A DNA stretch of 64,000 bases, from positions 25,403,796 to 25,467,795 of the forward strand of contig OY747703.1 of NCBI GenBank assembly GCA_963556495.2, written 5' to 3'. How positions within the stretch are numbered: position 1 is the stretch's first letter; each line of letters starts with the position of its first letter. The DNA comes from Valencia hispanica (lineage: Eukaryota > Chordata > Actinopteri > Cyprinodontiformes > Valenciidae). Shown here piece by piece: positions 33,161 through 44,095 of the stretch. Under the pieces are notes generated by a model. That model saw nothing but the letters and a program-made list of their open reading frames with translations, did not search any database and was not told where the DNA came from. The position numbers were made by a program, and so were the translations under genes.

Positions 33161-35895
33161 CAAAGGCTCGTAAAAGCTATTTACCTAAATCTGTTTTGAA
33201 CGTCTTCACAACTATATCACTGATCTGTCTGCTGTGGTCAGTTTACATTACAGCTGTGAATACTGGACATAAACACAGAGCTCCAGCCGGTAGGAGTGCT
33301 AATCACACAATGCACTCTTAGTTTCAACAGGAAGAGGAGGAGATGTAAACCCTAAATAAACTAGGTCCTGCCCTAAACTTAGGCCTCTTTGTCCCCAGCC
33401 AACTGCAAAGGAGAGGCGCGCACTTTAAACATCCATGCCAGCAGCCATAAACAATGAAAATTGCTATTTACAATATTCAAAAAACAGATCAGCTTTATAA
33501 TAGATAGTTTAAACACCGAGTGCGTGAGTTCGCGTGAGCGGTGCTAAGCTGTAAGGGCGGCTGGAGGCTGCTTGCAGCTTTAATTGGTTAATGTTTCTAC
33601 TTCTTTGCATATTTGTGTATTTTACTGCTTCACTTTTCATTTTTCTTTTACTTAGTAGTTTAGTTGTGTGTTACTAGCTTAGTGAGTTTGTTGATTGAAA
33701 ATTGAATTCGTTTTGTAATAAACTCTTGTATTTTGGAAAGTTGTTATCATTCCAAATACATACGTAGTAACTTGCTGTTCAAAGAACGGCAAGAACTTAT
33801 TTCTTCATATATTGTTTAATTATCTCAGCCTTATCAGGCATGTAATCATAAACATTAACTGAGATTGAACTATTTGGCTATTATCACATATCACATACAA
33901 TCCCTGTTTCTAATGGGTTTGGGAGTGAGAATGAAATATGTTGCATTTGCCAACAAAAATCACTGCCAAGGAGCGTGCTGTAGGCTACAGTTTCCTCATT
34001 CTCTACATGAAAGTGGAGGTGAACTGTTTCATACCTCATTTGTTTGTTTTGTACCTCCTGCAATATTGTGGTCCAACACAAACAAAAGTGATCAATTAAC
34101 AAACATTTCTCTACCGCAAAACAACATTTTGACAGAATCCAATTCACATAATACTTTGGCAACAGAGCACAGATTCGGCCTCCAAAACAACATTGAGTTG
34201 TGAGACTGTGCGTTCAGGCCCCAGCAGGAGATCTGTTAGTAAGTGTGATCACTTAATTTTGTTTTTAAAATATAGTTATGGGGCTACAGTCATTGATTGT
34301 TCCCACTGGGGAGAAAAAGTTGTATGTATTCATCTGGTTGATGTGGTGGTACTCTGTGAATTCTCTGTTCAGCTTATTCGGGTAAATATTAATTTAAATG
34401 AATACTATTGAATATGTCATTATCTAAAAATGTATGGGTAAAAATACATTATGACTGTATTTTTATACATTGTTTGTATTCAAATTTTAGAGTACAGGAT
34501 TGCATTTATTGTTGTGTCAGCTCAAGTTTAATGGCACAATTTTACTGTATTTACTGAGTTATTTGTCAAAGACTCAGAAAAGAACCATTTTTATTGTTTT
34601 TGTATTTCAAAGTTCTATGAACCTGGAATTGCTGCTCTGTTCTTTTGTGTTCAAGCAACAAGCTACAATATGAAGAGTGTTCTGCCGGATGATCAAGTGT
34701 TCTTCTATTGCACTTATTGCAAATAAATTGTTGGAATTTCAGAATTTAAAATTTACATTTATTTTTTTAAAACAATTTTAAAGTTATTGGGGAAAAATAA
34801 AATATCACAAATAAAACCATTACAACTTTTGTTGCAACTTTTCACAAAAGCTGCCGCAACAGCAGACATTTCAGGCCACAACAATCACAAAAAAGTGCAC
34901 CGAAGTCCTGAAGGGACTGATTTAATTCAAGCGAGCTAATGCAAATGAAAGAAAAAAAAGATAGATTCTAGCTAGCATTTGGAAACATGGTGGAATTTGT
35001 TTGAATATATTTAGCAAAAATGTTTATAATTGTTTGTTTATAATACAAAGAAAAGTGTTGATATCATCAGCTCTGTCATAATTATCCAGAGTATAAAATA
35101 AAAGTGAATATCAGAATGTTTTACTAAAACTGTCCCTGTATAGCATCCATTCTGTTTCCCTGAATCAGCTTGTCATCAAAGAGTCCATACTACTTTAAAT
35201 GATTATTAACTGTTTCACTGCCTACAGAAATATGGCAGGAGCCATGGCGGTGTTTTAAATAAGACTGCCACCATCAACAGCTACTGTGAGCAATTGTTCT
35301 TGGGATTTTAGCCACATCCATACCAGAGCGCCGTATCTCCTCTATCTTCTTGTCTGTGTCTCTCTTTGGGTTGCTCACCCATAGCCATCACCAAGAGGGC
35401 TTTTTGAGGTTTTTGGACAGAACACACGGGTCTTGTTGTTGCACGACTGTGAAGGTGTGGGGGCAGGTCACTGTGTACCATGCAGGCGGAGGTGAGATAG
35501 CATCTCCAGGTATGGATGCCAGACAAAGTGAGTATCTGATCTGGGGCACTGTCCTTGAGGCTGTGCAGTGGGCCCACAGGCTTACCAAAGGACTATTCAG
35601 ATCCCTGCCTGCCTCATAATCTGTCAAGGCATGCCTTGATATCGCTGCATCTTGAGAGTTCGTTCACACAGGGCTTGTAAGGACGTTTGATGGGTATCAT
35701 CGATAACTCTGCCCCCTCCCTCCTCTCCTCCCCTGATTCCATGTGTCTCCAATGTGTGAGAAAGTATGGGTGAAGAGAGGGGAGGGGTCATTACATAGTT
35801 TTCCCTCAGGAACATTTGTCCTGTGCCATCTGGCACCTCATAAGAACGGGCACAGGAGCAGGAGGAGATCTGTGTCCATGTTCGTGCATTCAGTA
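33161..35895. other. No gene seen
   Basis: AT-rich unique sequence. Open frames near 33,865-34,411 and 35,308-35,965 have no recognisable domains or splice context. Confidence 0.5.
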
Positions 35896-36275
35896 TCGGG
35901 ATGCTAAAAAGTATTTGTACCATTTGAACTTTTCCACATGTAGCTATTGCAACTAAAACATTCAATGCATTTAATGGGAGTTTATGTAACAGAAAAAAAA
36001 TTAAATAAAAATAAGGTTAATTAAAATGTTTTTTCACCAATATTCTCTAAGAAATATCTGAGGCCTTCCCAGAACTGCTGCATTTAGAGTAAAAGTAAAT
36101 CACACACAGGTGGGCTCTGTATTTAACTAGGTGACTTATGAAGGCAAGCGGTTGCAATGGATTGTACTTGGAGGTATCAGAGCACAAGGGACTTGATAGA
36201 AATGTACTTCACACTTTTCAGATTTTTATTGACAAAATGTGAAAATGGAATAACACTTTTACCAGGCACTATATA
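35896..36275. mobile_element. Tc1-like non-autonomous (MITE-like) relic
   Basis: 'gtatttgtaccatttgaacttttccacatg' type sequence at the left and 'acacttttcagatttttattgac' with 'ccaggcactatatac' at the right are typical inner ends of Tc1-like repeats. The roughly 380 bp contain no transposase. 'aatcacacacaggtgggctc' near 36,100 is also usual in such repeats. Confidence 0.55.
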
Positions 36276-37949
36276 CATGGTATGTATTCACTTCCCTTTT
36301 CTATAAACTCTTGATGAGAAAGTAATTTATTTGGTGGTAAGATGATCTTCTGGTCCTTCCCAATCATTTTCCATGTTTATTCTCTTATTCACAGTCATGT
36401 TGTTGCCTCTTTTTAAACCCCCCCCCCCACCACCACCTTCTCATTTGCCACCTTTGACTTCTTCCCGCCCCTCCCTTTCTCCCTCCCATTTTCTTCTTTC
36501 ACATTACAGATTTTTTCTCCTCTGCATGTGATGCGTGGCAACAGCTCGGCCAGCTGATGAGGGCCAGTTACATTTCGCACCCAACCTTGACACCCGCAGC
36601 TGCAGCCTACACTCGCACACATGCATGGTGAAAAAGGATTAGGGGCATAGCGCTATGTAAAATAATCACAGCACATTTACATTCATTGTGATGTGGATTT
36701 GTTGCTATAATAAGGCTGCAGAAATCATGAATATTCAGACACACTTTAAGCAATTATGATAATTGGCATTATTCCTAGCCTGAACGCTATCTGTCGGAGG
36801 AGGCAGCAGTGGAGGCGAGAAAAGTAGGTTGGGACAGTTTTACACCATTGAAAGTGTATTATACTTTTCTTCTTTTCTGCTCATCCATCTCCCTCTTGCT
36901 TTTGTATCTTTCATCGCTTCTTCTGCTCTCCATATTTTACCATCCTCTCTGTCTAGTCTTGTCCTGTGCTGGAGTCCATTGTGCTGTATAAAGGAAGGGT
37001 GGGATCCTGGAGTGAGGATGGCCCCTGGGTGCTACAGAGCTGGCAGCAGAGTTGGTCTAATCTTCCGGGTCAGGCCTGGCGCTTTCATCTTCTCTCACTT
37101 GGAGCTCCTTGTGTTTGATGTGAACTTAGCCCAGGAATAACTGCTCCTTTCTTCTCATCTAACCTGGCCCCGGAGTCAGGGGAAAGCACTTTGTTGTTAT
37201 CCTAGGAGGCAAACAATGCTGGAAGGAGTGTGAAAAAACCCTTAATGAAAGGCTTTTGATCCGCACCGATATTAGGAGCATGAAACCTTGAAAGAAAGTG
37301 CAGAAATCGCAAAAAATCAAAATGCATATTGCATCAGAATGGCTAGATGGAATGTTTCTTTAATTCACATGCATTTGAAACGCATAATTTGTCTGCATTT
37401 GTTTCAAGTTAAAGGGGGAAAAAAATAAAGTGGGTTAATTTATTGTAGAAGTGAAGTGTAAGATAGAACGTAGAGCCTTGCAGGGTTTTCATGATTAATT
37501 GTGTCAGTCTACAGCAGCATGTTTCAGTTTTTAACATCCAAATAGACCAAAAACATTTTTTTTTTTTCTTTGCCTAAGTTCCTGTTCACCATTGAACCTC
37601 ACAACTGGCCAGATGTCATGGTCCCTTGAACCCATCTGGTGACCCTGGCCCTTGACTCTTACCTTTTGCTCATGAGGACTTGTGTGACTGCAAAGCTTTG
37701 TCTCGATAGGCTGGGCAAGGAGAAAATTAGTCAGAGAAGCAGCAAAGAGGCCCACAATGCCTCTGGAGGAGTACCAGAAATCCAGAGCTCTGGTGGGAGA
37801 TTTTATTTTTTTTGTGGATAAAGCAACTGTTAATAAAAAACTCAGTTAATCTAGCCTATATGGATTGTGTCTAGAGAAAAGCAATGGCTGGCAGGAAGAC
37901 ATAAGAAGCTCTGTTTGCCATAAGCCAGGGGAGGGGACACAGCAGATGA
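36276..37949. other. No gene seen
   Basis: Unique sequence with a C-run at 36,418-36,428, pyrimidine-rich stretches and a T-run at about 37,557-37,567. The balanced block at about 36,720-36,830 is a weak conserved-element candidate. Confidence 0.45.
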
Positions 37950-38335
37950 GATCAAAATTAAACTTTTTGACCTATGCGTAGAATGCCATGTGTTGACGAA
38001 AATAACTGGTGGCAGGATAATGCTGGGGGCATGTCTTTTTAGTAAGAACAAAGACACTGGACTGAATCGACAGGAATATGTTCGAAGCTAAAATTCTGTG
38101 AGAAAACCTTTCAGAGGCTGTAAAGGACTGCTGCAGTCCACCACTTTTGTGGGGTTCTTTGTTCTTCTTTACAAAAACGATGATGCACCTTTTTTCAACC
38201 ACTTTGCAAACGCTTCCTGTTGGTCTGTTACATAAAATAACTATAAAATGAATTTAATTTTGCCTTTATAATATGACTAAATGTGAATAACTTCAAAGGG
38301 TGTAAATTCTTTGCAAGGCACTTTGTTTAATTTCA
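37950..38335 (+). mobile_element. Tc1-like relic (transposase middle plus right end)
   Basis: One frame reads CVDENNWWQDNAGGMSF, which resembles the glycine-rich stretch before the second catalytic Asp. The right end 'aacttcaaagggtgtaaatt' then 'ctttgcaaggcacttt' is a Tc1-type terminus. Heavily decayed. Confidence 0.55.
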
Positions 38336-38384
38336 TGTGAGCAAAACTGATCTTTCTAATAAATCAAAGTCTCTCAGTCAGTTG

Positions 38385-38758
38385 TGGCAGACAGCAGCTT
38401 GTACTGAGTCAAGTTCTGCTGGAGGTTTCTTCCTATTTAAGGAGAGTTTTTCCTCTCCACTATCGCTACAGGCTTGCTCAGTATAAGGGACACAACACAA
38501 GCAACTGTCTACTGTTGCTAGATGCTCATCCAGGAAGAGTTAATGCTGCAAATCAATGACTCGATGCAATCAACTGGGTTTCCTTGGATATAAAACTTTT
38601 AAACTGATTGGAATAATGAACTCAACTTAACGCACTGTTTAACATGTAGGATTAATTGGAATGTATGTAGGATTTAATAGAAATTACTTTTTTTGTAAAA
38701 TGCCTTTATATGACGTGTTGTGAATTAGCACTATATAAATAAACTGAATTGAATAGTT
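38385..38758 (+). mobile_element. LINE 3' UTR and tail, family 2
   Basis: 'ctgctggaggtttcttcct', 'gagtttttcctctccactat', 'gcttgctcagtat' and the end 'tatataaataaactgaattg' match a 3' end found throughout fish genomes. It is the same family as 30,215-30,395 but on the opposite strand, and has no coding part. Confidence 0.8.
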
Positions 38759-38994
38759 GTCAGGGTCTCAATCAATCCATACCGTTTTATTTTCACGGTC
38801 ATGCCAATTCAAAGCATGATGTTAACCAAACATCACATGATAATACATAAAAAAATTTAAGTAAATGAACATTATCTCTGCTGGGACATCATGTGATGTC
38901 TTATTTTATAACTTTTAACTATTTAAAACGTCTCTTGACAAAGACTTCATGGGAAAATAATTCAGAAATCCTACAAGGAGGTTTTGAGATTTTA

Positions 38995-39025
<31 letters not shown>

Positions 39026-39622
39026 TTTCATTCTGTTAGAATGACAAATAAAAGCCTGACTTCTACTGTTTTCAGAATACCAACTTTATAGACCTACTGT
39101 CCTACTGTATGACTGGCGATTTTTAAAAATTTAAGATAGCATTACAATTTTACATATCTCTGTGTTACTCTACACCGTAAAACCTGTAATTTTCTGTTTA
39201 TGCCATTTATCAGTTGTTCTACCATCTTTCTGTGGCTTGTTGACCAAAGCTGACATAAATCTGAAATATCACAAGAACTGGCATGCATCTTTACAAAGAA
39301 AAGTTATGCAATGAGGACAGTTGTGCATTCAAAAACATACATTTCAATCTGACTGAGAATTCTGCCGCTGCTGCAGATAATAAGCAAGTAGTCACACTAA
39401 AACAAATAACAAAGAGAAATACCGCAGAGGAAAAGATTATCTGAGCTGTCACCAATAGTCATGTGTGCGATAAAGAGACAGTAAAAAAGTTTTCCAGTGC
39501 TTTGTTTTTGATGTTAGATGGTAAATAGAGCCAAAGTAAATGATTTATAATCCTCCATATATCTTCTGCTCATCCATCTGCTACATGGAAGTCTTTAATA
39601 TAATGTTGAATATTCTAATTAC
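38759..39622. other. No gene seen; (TA)n at 38,995-39,016
   Basis: Unique sequence with one short TA array followed by a T-run. Confidence 0.5.
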
Positions 39623-39665
39623 CAGGGGTCTCATTTATAAAACATTGCTTAGAATCGCTACTAAA

Positions 39666-39725
39666 AGTGTACGTACAACCAAAACAAAAAAAGTTTGCGT
39701 ACGCCAAAAGATTTCTGATTTATAA
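39666..39725. promoter_or_regulatory. Left subterminal palindromes of the Harbinger element
   Basis: TGTACGTACA at about 39,668-39,677 and TGCGTACGCC at about 39,696-39,705, then a second ATTTATAAA. They mirror motifs at the right end and are candidate binding sites for the Myb-like protein. Confidence 0.6.
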
Positions 39726-39839
39726 AACCATGCCTACACACAGGTGTAAGCAATTTCCCCTTTATAAATCACAGTCTTCTTGGAAGTTTGCGCACGTGAA
39801 TTTGGCTCATATCCCGCCCTGAACACACCCAAATCCGGC

Positions 39840-39846
39840 TATAAAA
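39840..39846 (+). promoter_or_regulatory. TATA box of the Myb-like gene
   Basis: TATAAAA lies 20 bp before the first ATG (39,866). That spacing would put transcription start at or inside the first codons, so the true start codon may be elsewhere or transcription may start unusually close. Confidence 0.55.
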
Positions 39847-39865
39847 GGTCAATGCAAAGCAGGAC

Positions 39866-40657
39866 ATGAATATTGATAGATATGAAGAAGAGGGGAAATA
39901 TGGCAACAACAAAAAAAACAAGAAGAGAAACTTTACGGAGATGGAGATTGAAGTGTTAGTGGGTGAAGTGGAGGCTAGAAGAGACATTTTATTTGGTGGA
40001 CACAGCAGTGGTGTCACAAATAAAAGGAAGAACAGCGAGTGGCAGCATGTGACTGCAACTGACAGGACGGTACCCGAAATAAAAAAAAAGTGGTCGGACC
40101 TCAAAGTCGAGGAAAAAAAAAACTTGCCTCCCACCGCCAGAGTGGGTCTGCGACTGGAGGGGGTACGTGTACACCCGAGCTGACACCACTGGACAGGAAG
40201 ATGGCAAGTATCATGGGAACATCAAGCGTGCACGGTATTGTGTCAGAGAAGGAGGGCGACACCGACCTGGCAGAAACGACAGATGAACCCGGTAAAGCAC
40301 CTTTTGTATATATTTTATTATGTGGCTACGTTAACAAATTTGAGCATATTTTAAGGAGACAGACTAATATGCCGTGTCTTTTCAGCTCTTCCACAGTCAG
40401 TAGGTGGCGAGGATGAGGAGGCTGAGGAAGATGAGGTTGCCCAGCGTCCGGCTGCCCCCAGCACCAGTGCTGCCGGTGCCCGTGGTGCATCCAGCAGTGG
40501 TCGGGTTCTGACTGAAGCTGTGATGCAGACACAAAGAGACACCATCAGCGCCATCAATTCTGTGACAAACAAGTTAAAGGAAATAAAGAGTGTGCTGTGC
40601 GACATAGTGACAGCCATTGGTACCTTAAATGATACAATAAAACATTTTAATAAATGA
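39866..40657 (+). pseudogene. Harbinger Myb/SANT-like DNA-binding protein, two exons, one frameshift
   Basis: Exon 1 is 39,866-40,291 and exon 2 is 40,386-40,657, with donor CCG|GTAAAG and acceptor TTTTCAG|CTC. The N-terminus has a Myb/SANT-like trihelix (KRNFTEMEIEVLVGEVEARR, a tryptophan in SEWQHVT, and IKKKWSDLKVE). Then comes a Thr/Pro region (CTPELTPLDRK), an acidic stretch in exon 2 (GGEDEEAEEDE), and a C-terminal helix ending KHFNK. The frame shifts by one in the A-run at 40,113-40,122; the sequence continues in another frame without further damage. In studied Harbinger elements this protein carries the nuclease to the nucleus and binds the ends. A homopolymer sequencing error could explain the shift. 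Confidence 0.85.
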
Positions 40658-41087
40658 ACCTTGTTATCTCAAACGCCGCATTACATCCTGGTGGATCCTT
40701 GCTCCCTGGGTGAAGGCTTGCTGTCGAGGAGGAGGCGGCTGTGGGTCGGGGTTCTCATGCTGGGGAGGGGGTAGGCCAGGAGGGAGGGGAATTCCAATTC
40801 TCAGTGCCATGTTATGAAGAATTCCACATGCCCTCACGATCTTGCAGACCTTTGTAGGGTGGTATAATAGTCTGCCACCCGAGGCATCCAATGATCGCCA
40901 CCTACATTTTAACAGGCCTATGGCACGCTCCACGACTGAGCGCGCACGCGTGTGACAGGAGTTGTAGCGCATTTCCTTTGCTGTCTGTGGGTCTGGGAAC
41001 GGGGTCAGAAGCCAGCTCCTGAGAGGGTAGCCACCATCACCTACAAGTGGTAACACGTTTAATTCAGGCGTCAACAACCAGCATTTC

Positions 41088-42757
41088 AAATCAAATCAAA
41101 TCAAACTTTATTTATGAAGCGCTTTTCATACAAGAAGTTGCATCACAAAGTGCTTTACAGATTAAAATGACCCCACATAAATCCACCTTCCCTTCCCTCC
41201 CCCACAGATTTAAAAGCATGGTCACAGTTATACCCCCCAACCCATCTCCCATGCACACACACTGTTAAAAGAAAAAGTAAAAAAGGACATTGGGCCGAGT
41301 GCAGATGAACCATGCAAGGAAACGCCATCAGAGGAGCCATCTGCCCCGGCAGCAGTAGATTAACAGCAGCAGCCGAGGCACTGACACAGGGCACCCAGTG
41401 GAGGCAAGGCCAAGACCCCCACCTCCACCCAAGCTCCACCTGGAGAGCACCCAGGCAGCTACAGCCGACCACCGCTCCCGGGGCAGAGGGCTCCCACAGA
41501 GGAAACACTGGAACGGGGATTAAGATAAATTAAAGTATAAAAAGAAACGGTAAATTAATGTGCTAAGATTGAAAAGTAAAACTGATAAAAATATAATCAT
41601 ATAAAACATCCAAAGCAATTAAACAAACAGTGATAAATAATAATCAGTTAAAAGCTAGGCTAAAAAGGTGAGTCTTGAGCCTGCTCTTAAAAACATGAAT
41701 GTTCTCCACAGCCCTGAGGTCCTCTGGCAGCCTGTTCCAGAGGTGAGGGCCATAAAACTGGAAAGACGCCTCGCCATGCTTGTGTGTCCTGACTTTTGGG
41801 GTGACAAGGAGACGGCTGCCAGAGGAGCGCAGAGACCGCGAAGGTTTATATGGTAAAAGCAGTTCAGAGAGATAAGAAGGCCCAAGACCATTAAGACACT
41901 TAAAAACCATTAAAAGAACCTTAAAGTCGATCCTGAAATGTACGGGGAGCCAATGCAATGATTTTAAGACCGTGTAATGTGCTCCCGCCTCATGGTCTTC
42001 GTCAGGACACGTGCTGCTGAATTTTGTAGTAGTTGTAAACCTGATATACTCTTTTTGGGAAGACCAGAAAGCAGGGAATTACAGTAATCAATTCTACTGG
42101 AGATAAAAGCATGCATCAGTGTCTCCGTATTGGCCCAAGACAGAATGGGGCGGACTCTGGTAATGTTCTTTAGTTGATAAAAACCTATTTTAGTGATATT
42201 TTTTATGTGAGGAATAAAAGTCAGCTCAGAGTCAAAAATCACGCCCAGGTTCTTCACTTGTAAAGAGGGATTAAAAGACAGTGATTGTAGTTTTGGTAAA
42301 AGTTTCTCTCTCTGAGCCTCAGGACCGATGACTAAAACTTCAGTTTTGTCCTGGTTGAGCTGGAGAAAGTTTTCTGCCATCCAGGATTTAATGTCTAAAA
42401 TGCAGTTAAAAAGTGCATCCATTGGCCGTGTGTCATCGGGAGACATGGAGATGTATAACTGTGTATCATCAGCATAACTGTGAAAGTTAACTCCATGTCT
42501 CCTGATGACGCTGCCAAGAGGGAGCATATAAAGGTTAAAAAGCACTGGGCCTAAAATTGAACCCTGGGGCACACCACATGTAATCCTGTGGACCCTAGAA
42601 GAGCAGGTATCTAAACTTACCATAAAAGTCCTGTCTGTGAGATAGGATGTGAACCATTTGTGAACAGCACCAGAGAGGCCGATCTGTTTTAAACGGGTTA
42701 AAAGAATAGTGTGATCCACTGTATCGAAGGCAGCGCTTAGATCCAGTAGAACCAACA
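41088..42757 (-). mobile_element. L2-type LINE, copy 1, 5' truncated, in the Harbinger intron
   Basis: Flanked by CATTTC at 41,082-41,087 and 42,758-42,763, a 6-bp target duplication. On the minus strand it begins inside the reverse transcriptase and ends with a 3' UTR and a (TTTGA)n-type tail ('caaatcaaatcaaactttat'). The whole insert is inside intron 2 of the nuclease gene and leaves both splice sites intact. It carries its own RT fragment on the same strand as the host gene. Confidence 0.9.
41644..42757 (-). pseudogene. L2 reverse transcriptase fragment, copy 1
   Basis: It opens at the truncated edge with VLLDLSAAFDTVDHTILL (motif A) and continues with CGVPQGSILGPVLFNLYMLP (motif B), FHSYADDTQLYISM (catalytic ADD), LNQDKTEVLVIG and the thumb region. 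A one-base loss near 41,972 (compare copy 2 at about 56,996) shifts the frame before LHWLPVHFRI. The rest (41,958-41,644) runs to the LINE C-terminus FKSRLKTHLFSLAFN. The endonuclease and first third of the RT are missing. Confidence 0.9.
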
Positions 42758-44033
42758 CATTTCTAATGACGGTGAGGACTTACCAGGCAGCCAGCCATCA
42801 CGCACAGCGCCTGCCTGCAGTCTGTTCCCTACACTGCTGTGTGTCAAGATAAAGGAGTCGTGTGTTGACCCAGGCCATCGTGCCACCATATTAGTGATCA
42901 TCATGTGTGAATCACATATGATTTGCACATTAATACTGTGTACATGTTTCCGATTGACAAAAACAAATTCATCCTCGGACGGGGCCCTTATAGCAATATG
43001 GGTGCAGTCAATTGCGCCGATTATGTTTGGGAAACCGGACATTTCTGCAAATTGCATCTTAATTTCGGTCTGCTCCCCCACAGTATATGGAAACGTGATG
43101 TATCGCCTGCTCATTTTAATGATCCCATCCAAGACTGCAGGCATTATTGCGCTCAGGGACGGCCGTGATATCCCAGACCTAGTAAATAAATATAACATAT
43201 TTGAAGGCATTATTTCCATAAAGGGACTTTGGGCAGAATAGTAAGAATCATGTCACTCAGACACATACCTGTCGGCTAATTCCCGCTGGTAACAACCAGT
43301 TGCAAGAAACCCCAGAGTGGTGAGCACCTGCGGCTGGACCGGAATGGCACGGTTCCGCCTGGACGGTCTCTCCAAAACCGGGCCCAATTCAGCACAGAGA
43401 TCCAAGGCACAGCTCTAGGGAATCTGAATCTGCTTATTAGCCAGTCATCATCATGGGCAAGGAGGTCCGCATGATCCCTGAACACGCGTTCTCTCCTAAT
43501 CCTTCCATTTGCAAAATCTTCTAGCAACGCCAGTGCATCCATCTCAAATATTACGCTTGAAAGTAGTTGGGGTATTTCTATTGGCAGCAATAAGACTGAT
43601 TGCTTCCTTCCTTGGCACAATGAACGTGCCTATCAATGATATATGGTAGAGATGATTCAATTTATTAATTGGCATACAGTCCCGGCCCTTTTATCTGAGT
43701 CTAAGGTTTTGAGATAAATTTTATGTATTTATTTTAATATTGAAAAATGTTTTTAGAAGAGCTATAGCTCACTGCAAAGCTACAATATAGATATCATTGC
43801 TGGTTTGGATGTTTATAATAACATGAATTCATAATTAATGTTTGGTGTGAGGTGAAATGAAATGTGTGAGAGGAGTAAAATGCAGTCTGGCTGCAGTTCA
43901 CCACCTCACCAACTGCGTCGTCGATTCCCCCCATCTCCAAAATGTCCATACGCATGAGTCAGAGTTGGCGAACAGGTGTGCACATTTACCCGTCAAGTCT
44001 GTTTTTTATAAATGACAACTTTTGCTTTGAAAG

Positions 44034-44073
44034 TGGCGTACGCCAGTTTCAGGCCCCGTTTTGTGCGTACGCA
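44034..44073. promoter_or_regulatory. Right subterminal palindromes of the Harbinger element
   Basis: TGGCGTACGCCA (44,034-44,045) and TGCGTACGCA (44,064-44,073). They match the left-end motifs. A second inner ATTTATAAA-type motif lies near 44,006-44,014. Confidence 0.65.
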
Positions 44074-44095
44074 ACGTTTATAAATGAGACCCCAG

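Larger units (their letters stand above)
40664..43542 (-). pseudogene. Harbinger HARBI1-type nuclease (transposase), three exons, one frameshift
   Basis: Exon 1 is 43,542-43,269 (start MDALALLEDFANGRIRR), exon 2 is 43,178-42,784 and exon 3 is 41,040-40,664. The splice sites read CAG|GTATGT, ACTAG|GTC, CTG|GTAAGT and TGTAG|GTG. Exon 2 has IGAIDCTHIAIRAP (first Asp of the DDE nuclease) and WPGSTHDSFIL (second Asp). Exon 3 has GDGGYPLRSWLLTP and ARSVVERAIGLLKCRWR (Glu region). Exon 1 shifts frame near 43,410, after FPRAV; the expected residues continue in another frame (LDLCAELG) to the exon end. Exons 2 and 3 are open and join in frame (PG, DGGYP). Intron 2 holds the L2 insertion. Confidence 0.88.
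39626..44092. mobile_element. PIF/Harbinger DNA transposon with two convergent genes and an intronic L2
   Basis: The terminal repeats GGGTCTCATTTATAAA (39,626-39,641) and their exact complement (44,077-44,092) are flanked by a 3-bp duplication CAG (39,623-39,625 and 44,093-44,095); 3-bp duplications are typical of PIF/Harbinger. It encodes a Myb/SANT-like protein (plus strand) and a HARBI1-type nuclease (minus strand), whose stop codons are only 6 bp apart (40,657 and 40,664). Both proteins are needed for transposition in characterised Harbinger elements. Without the 1,670-bp L2 the element would be about 2.8 kb. Each gene carries one frameshift, so the copy is probably inactive. Confidence 0.92.

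Noticed and set aside
35308..35627. Overlapping 79-89 codon frames on both strands
   Set aside because: Open on both strands with no domain and no splice evidence.
40664..43542. Host HARBI1 gene
   Set aside because: The gene lies between terminal repeats with a target duplication and next to a Myb-like partner, so it is the transposon's own nuclease and not the domesticated host gene.
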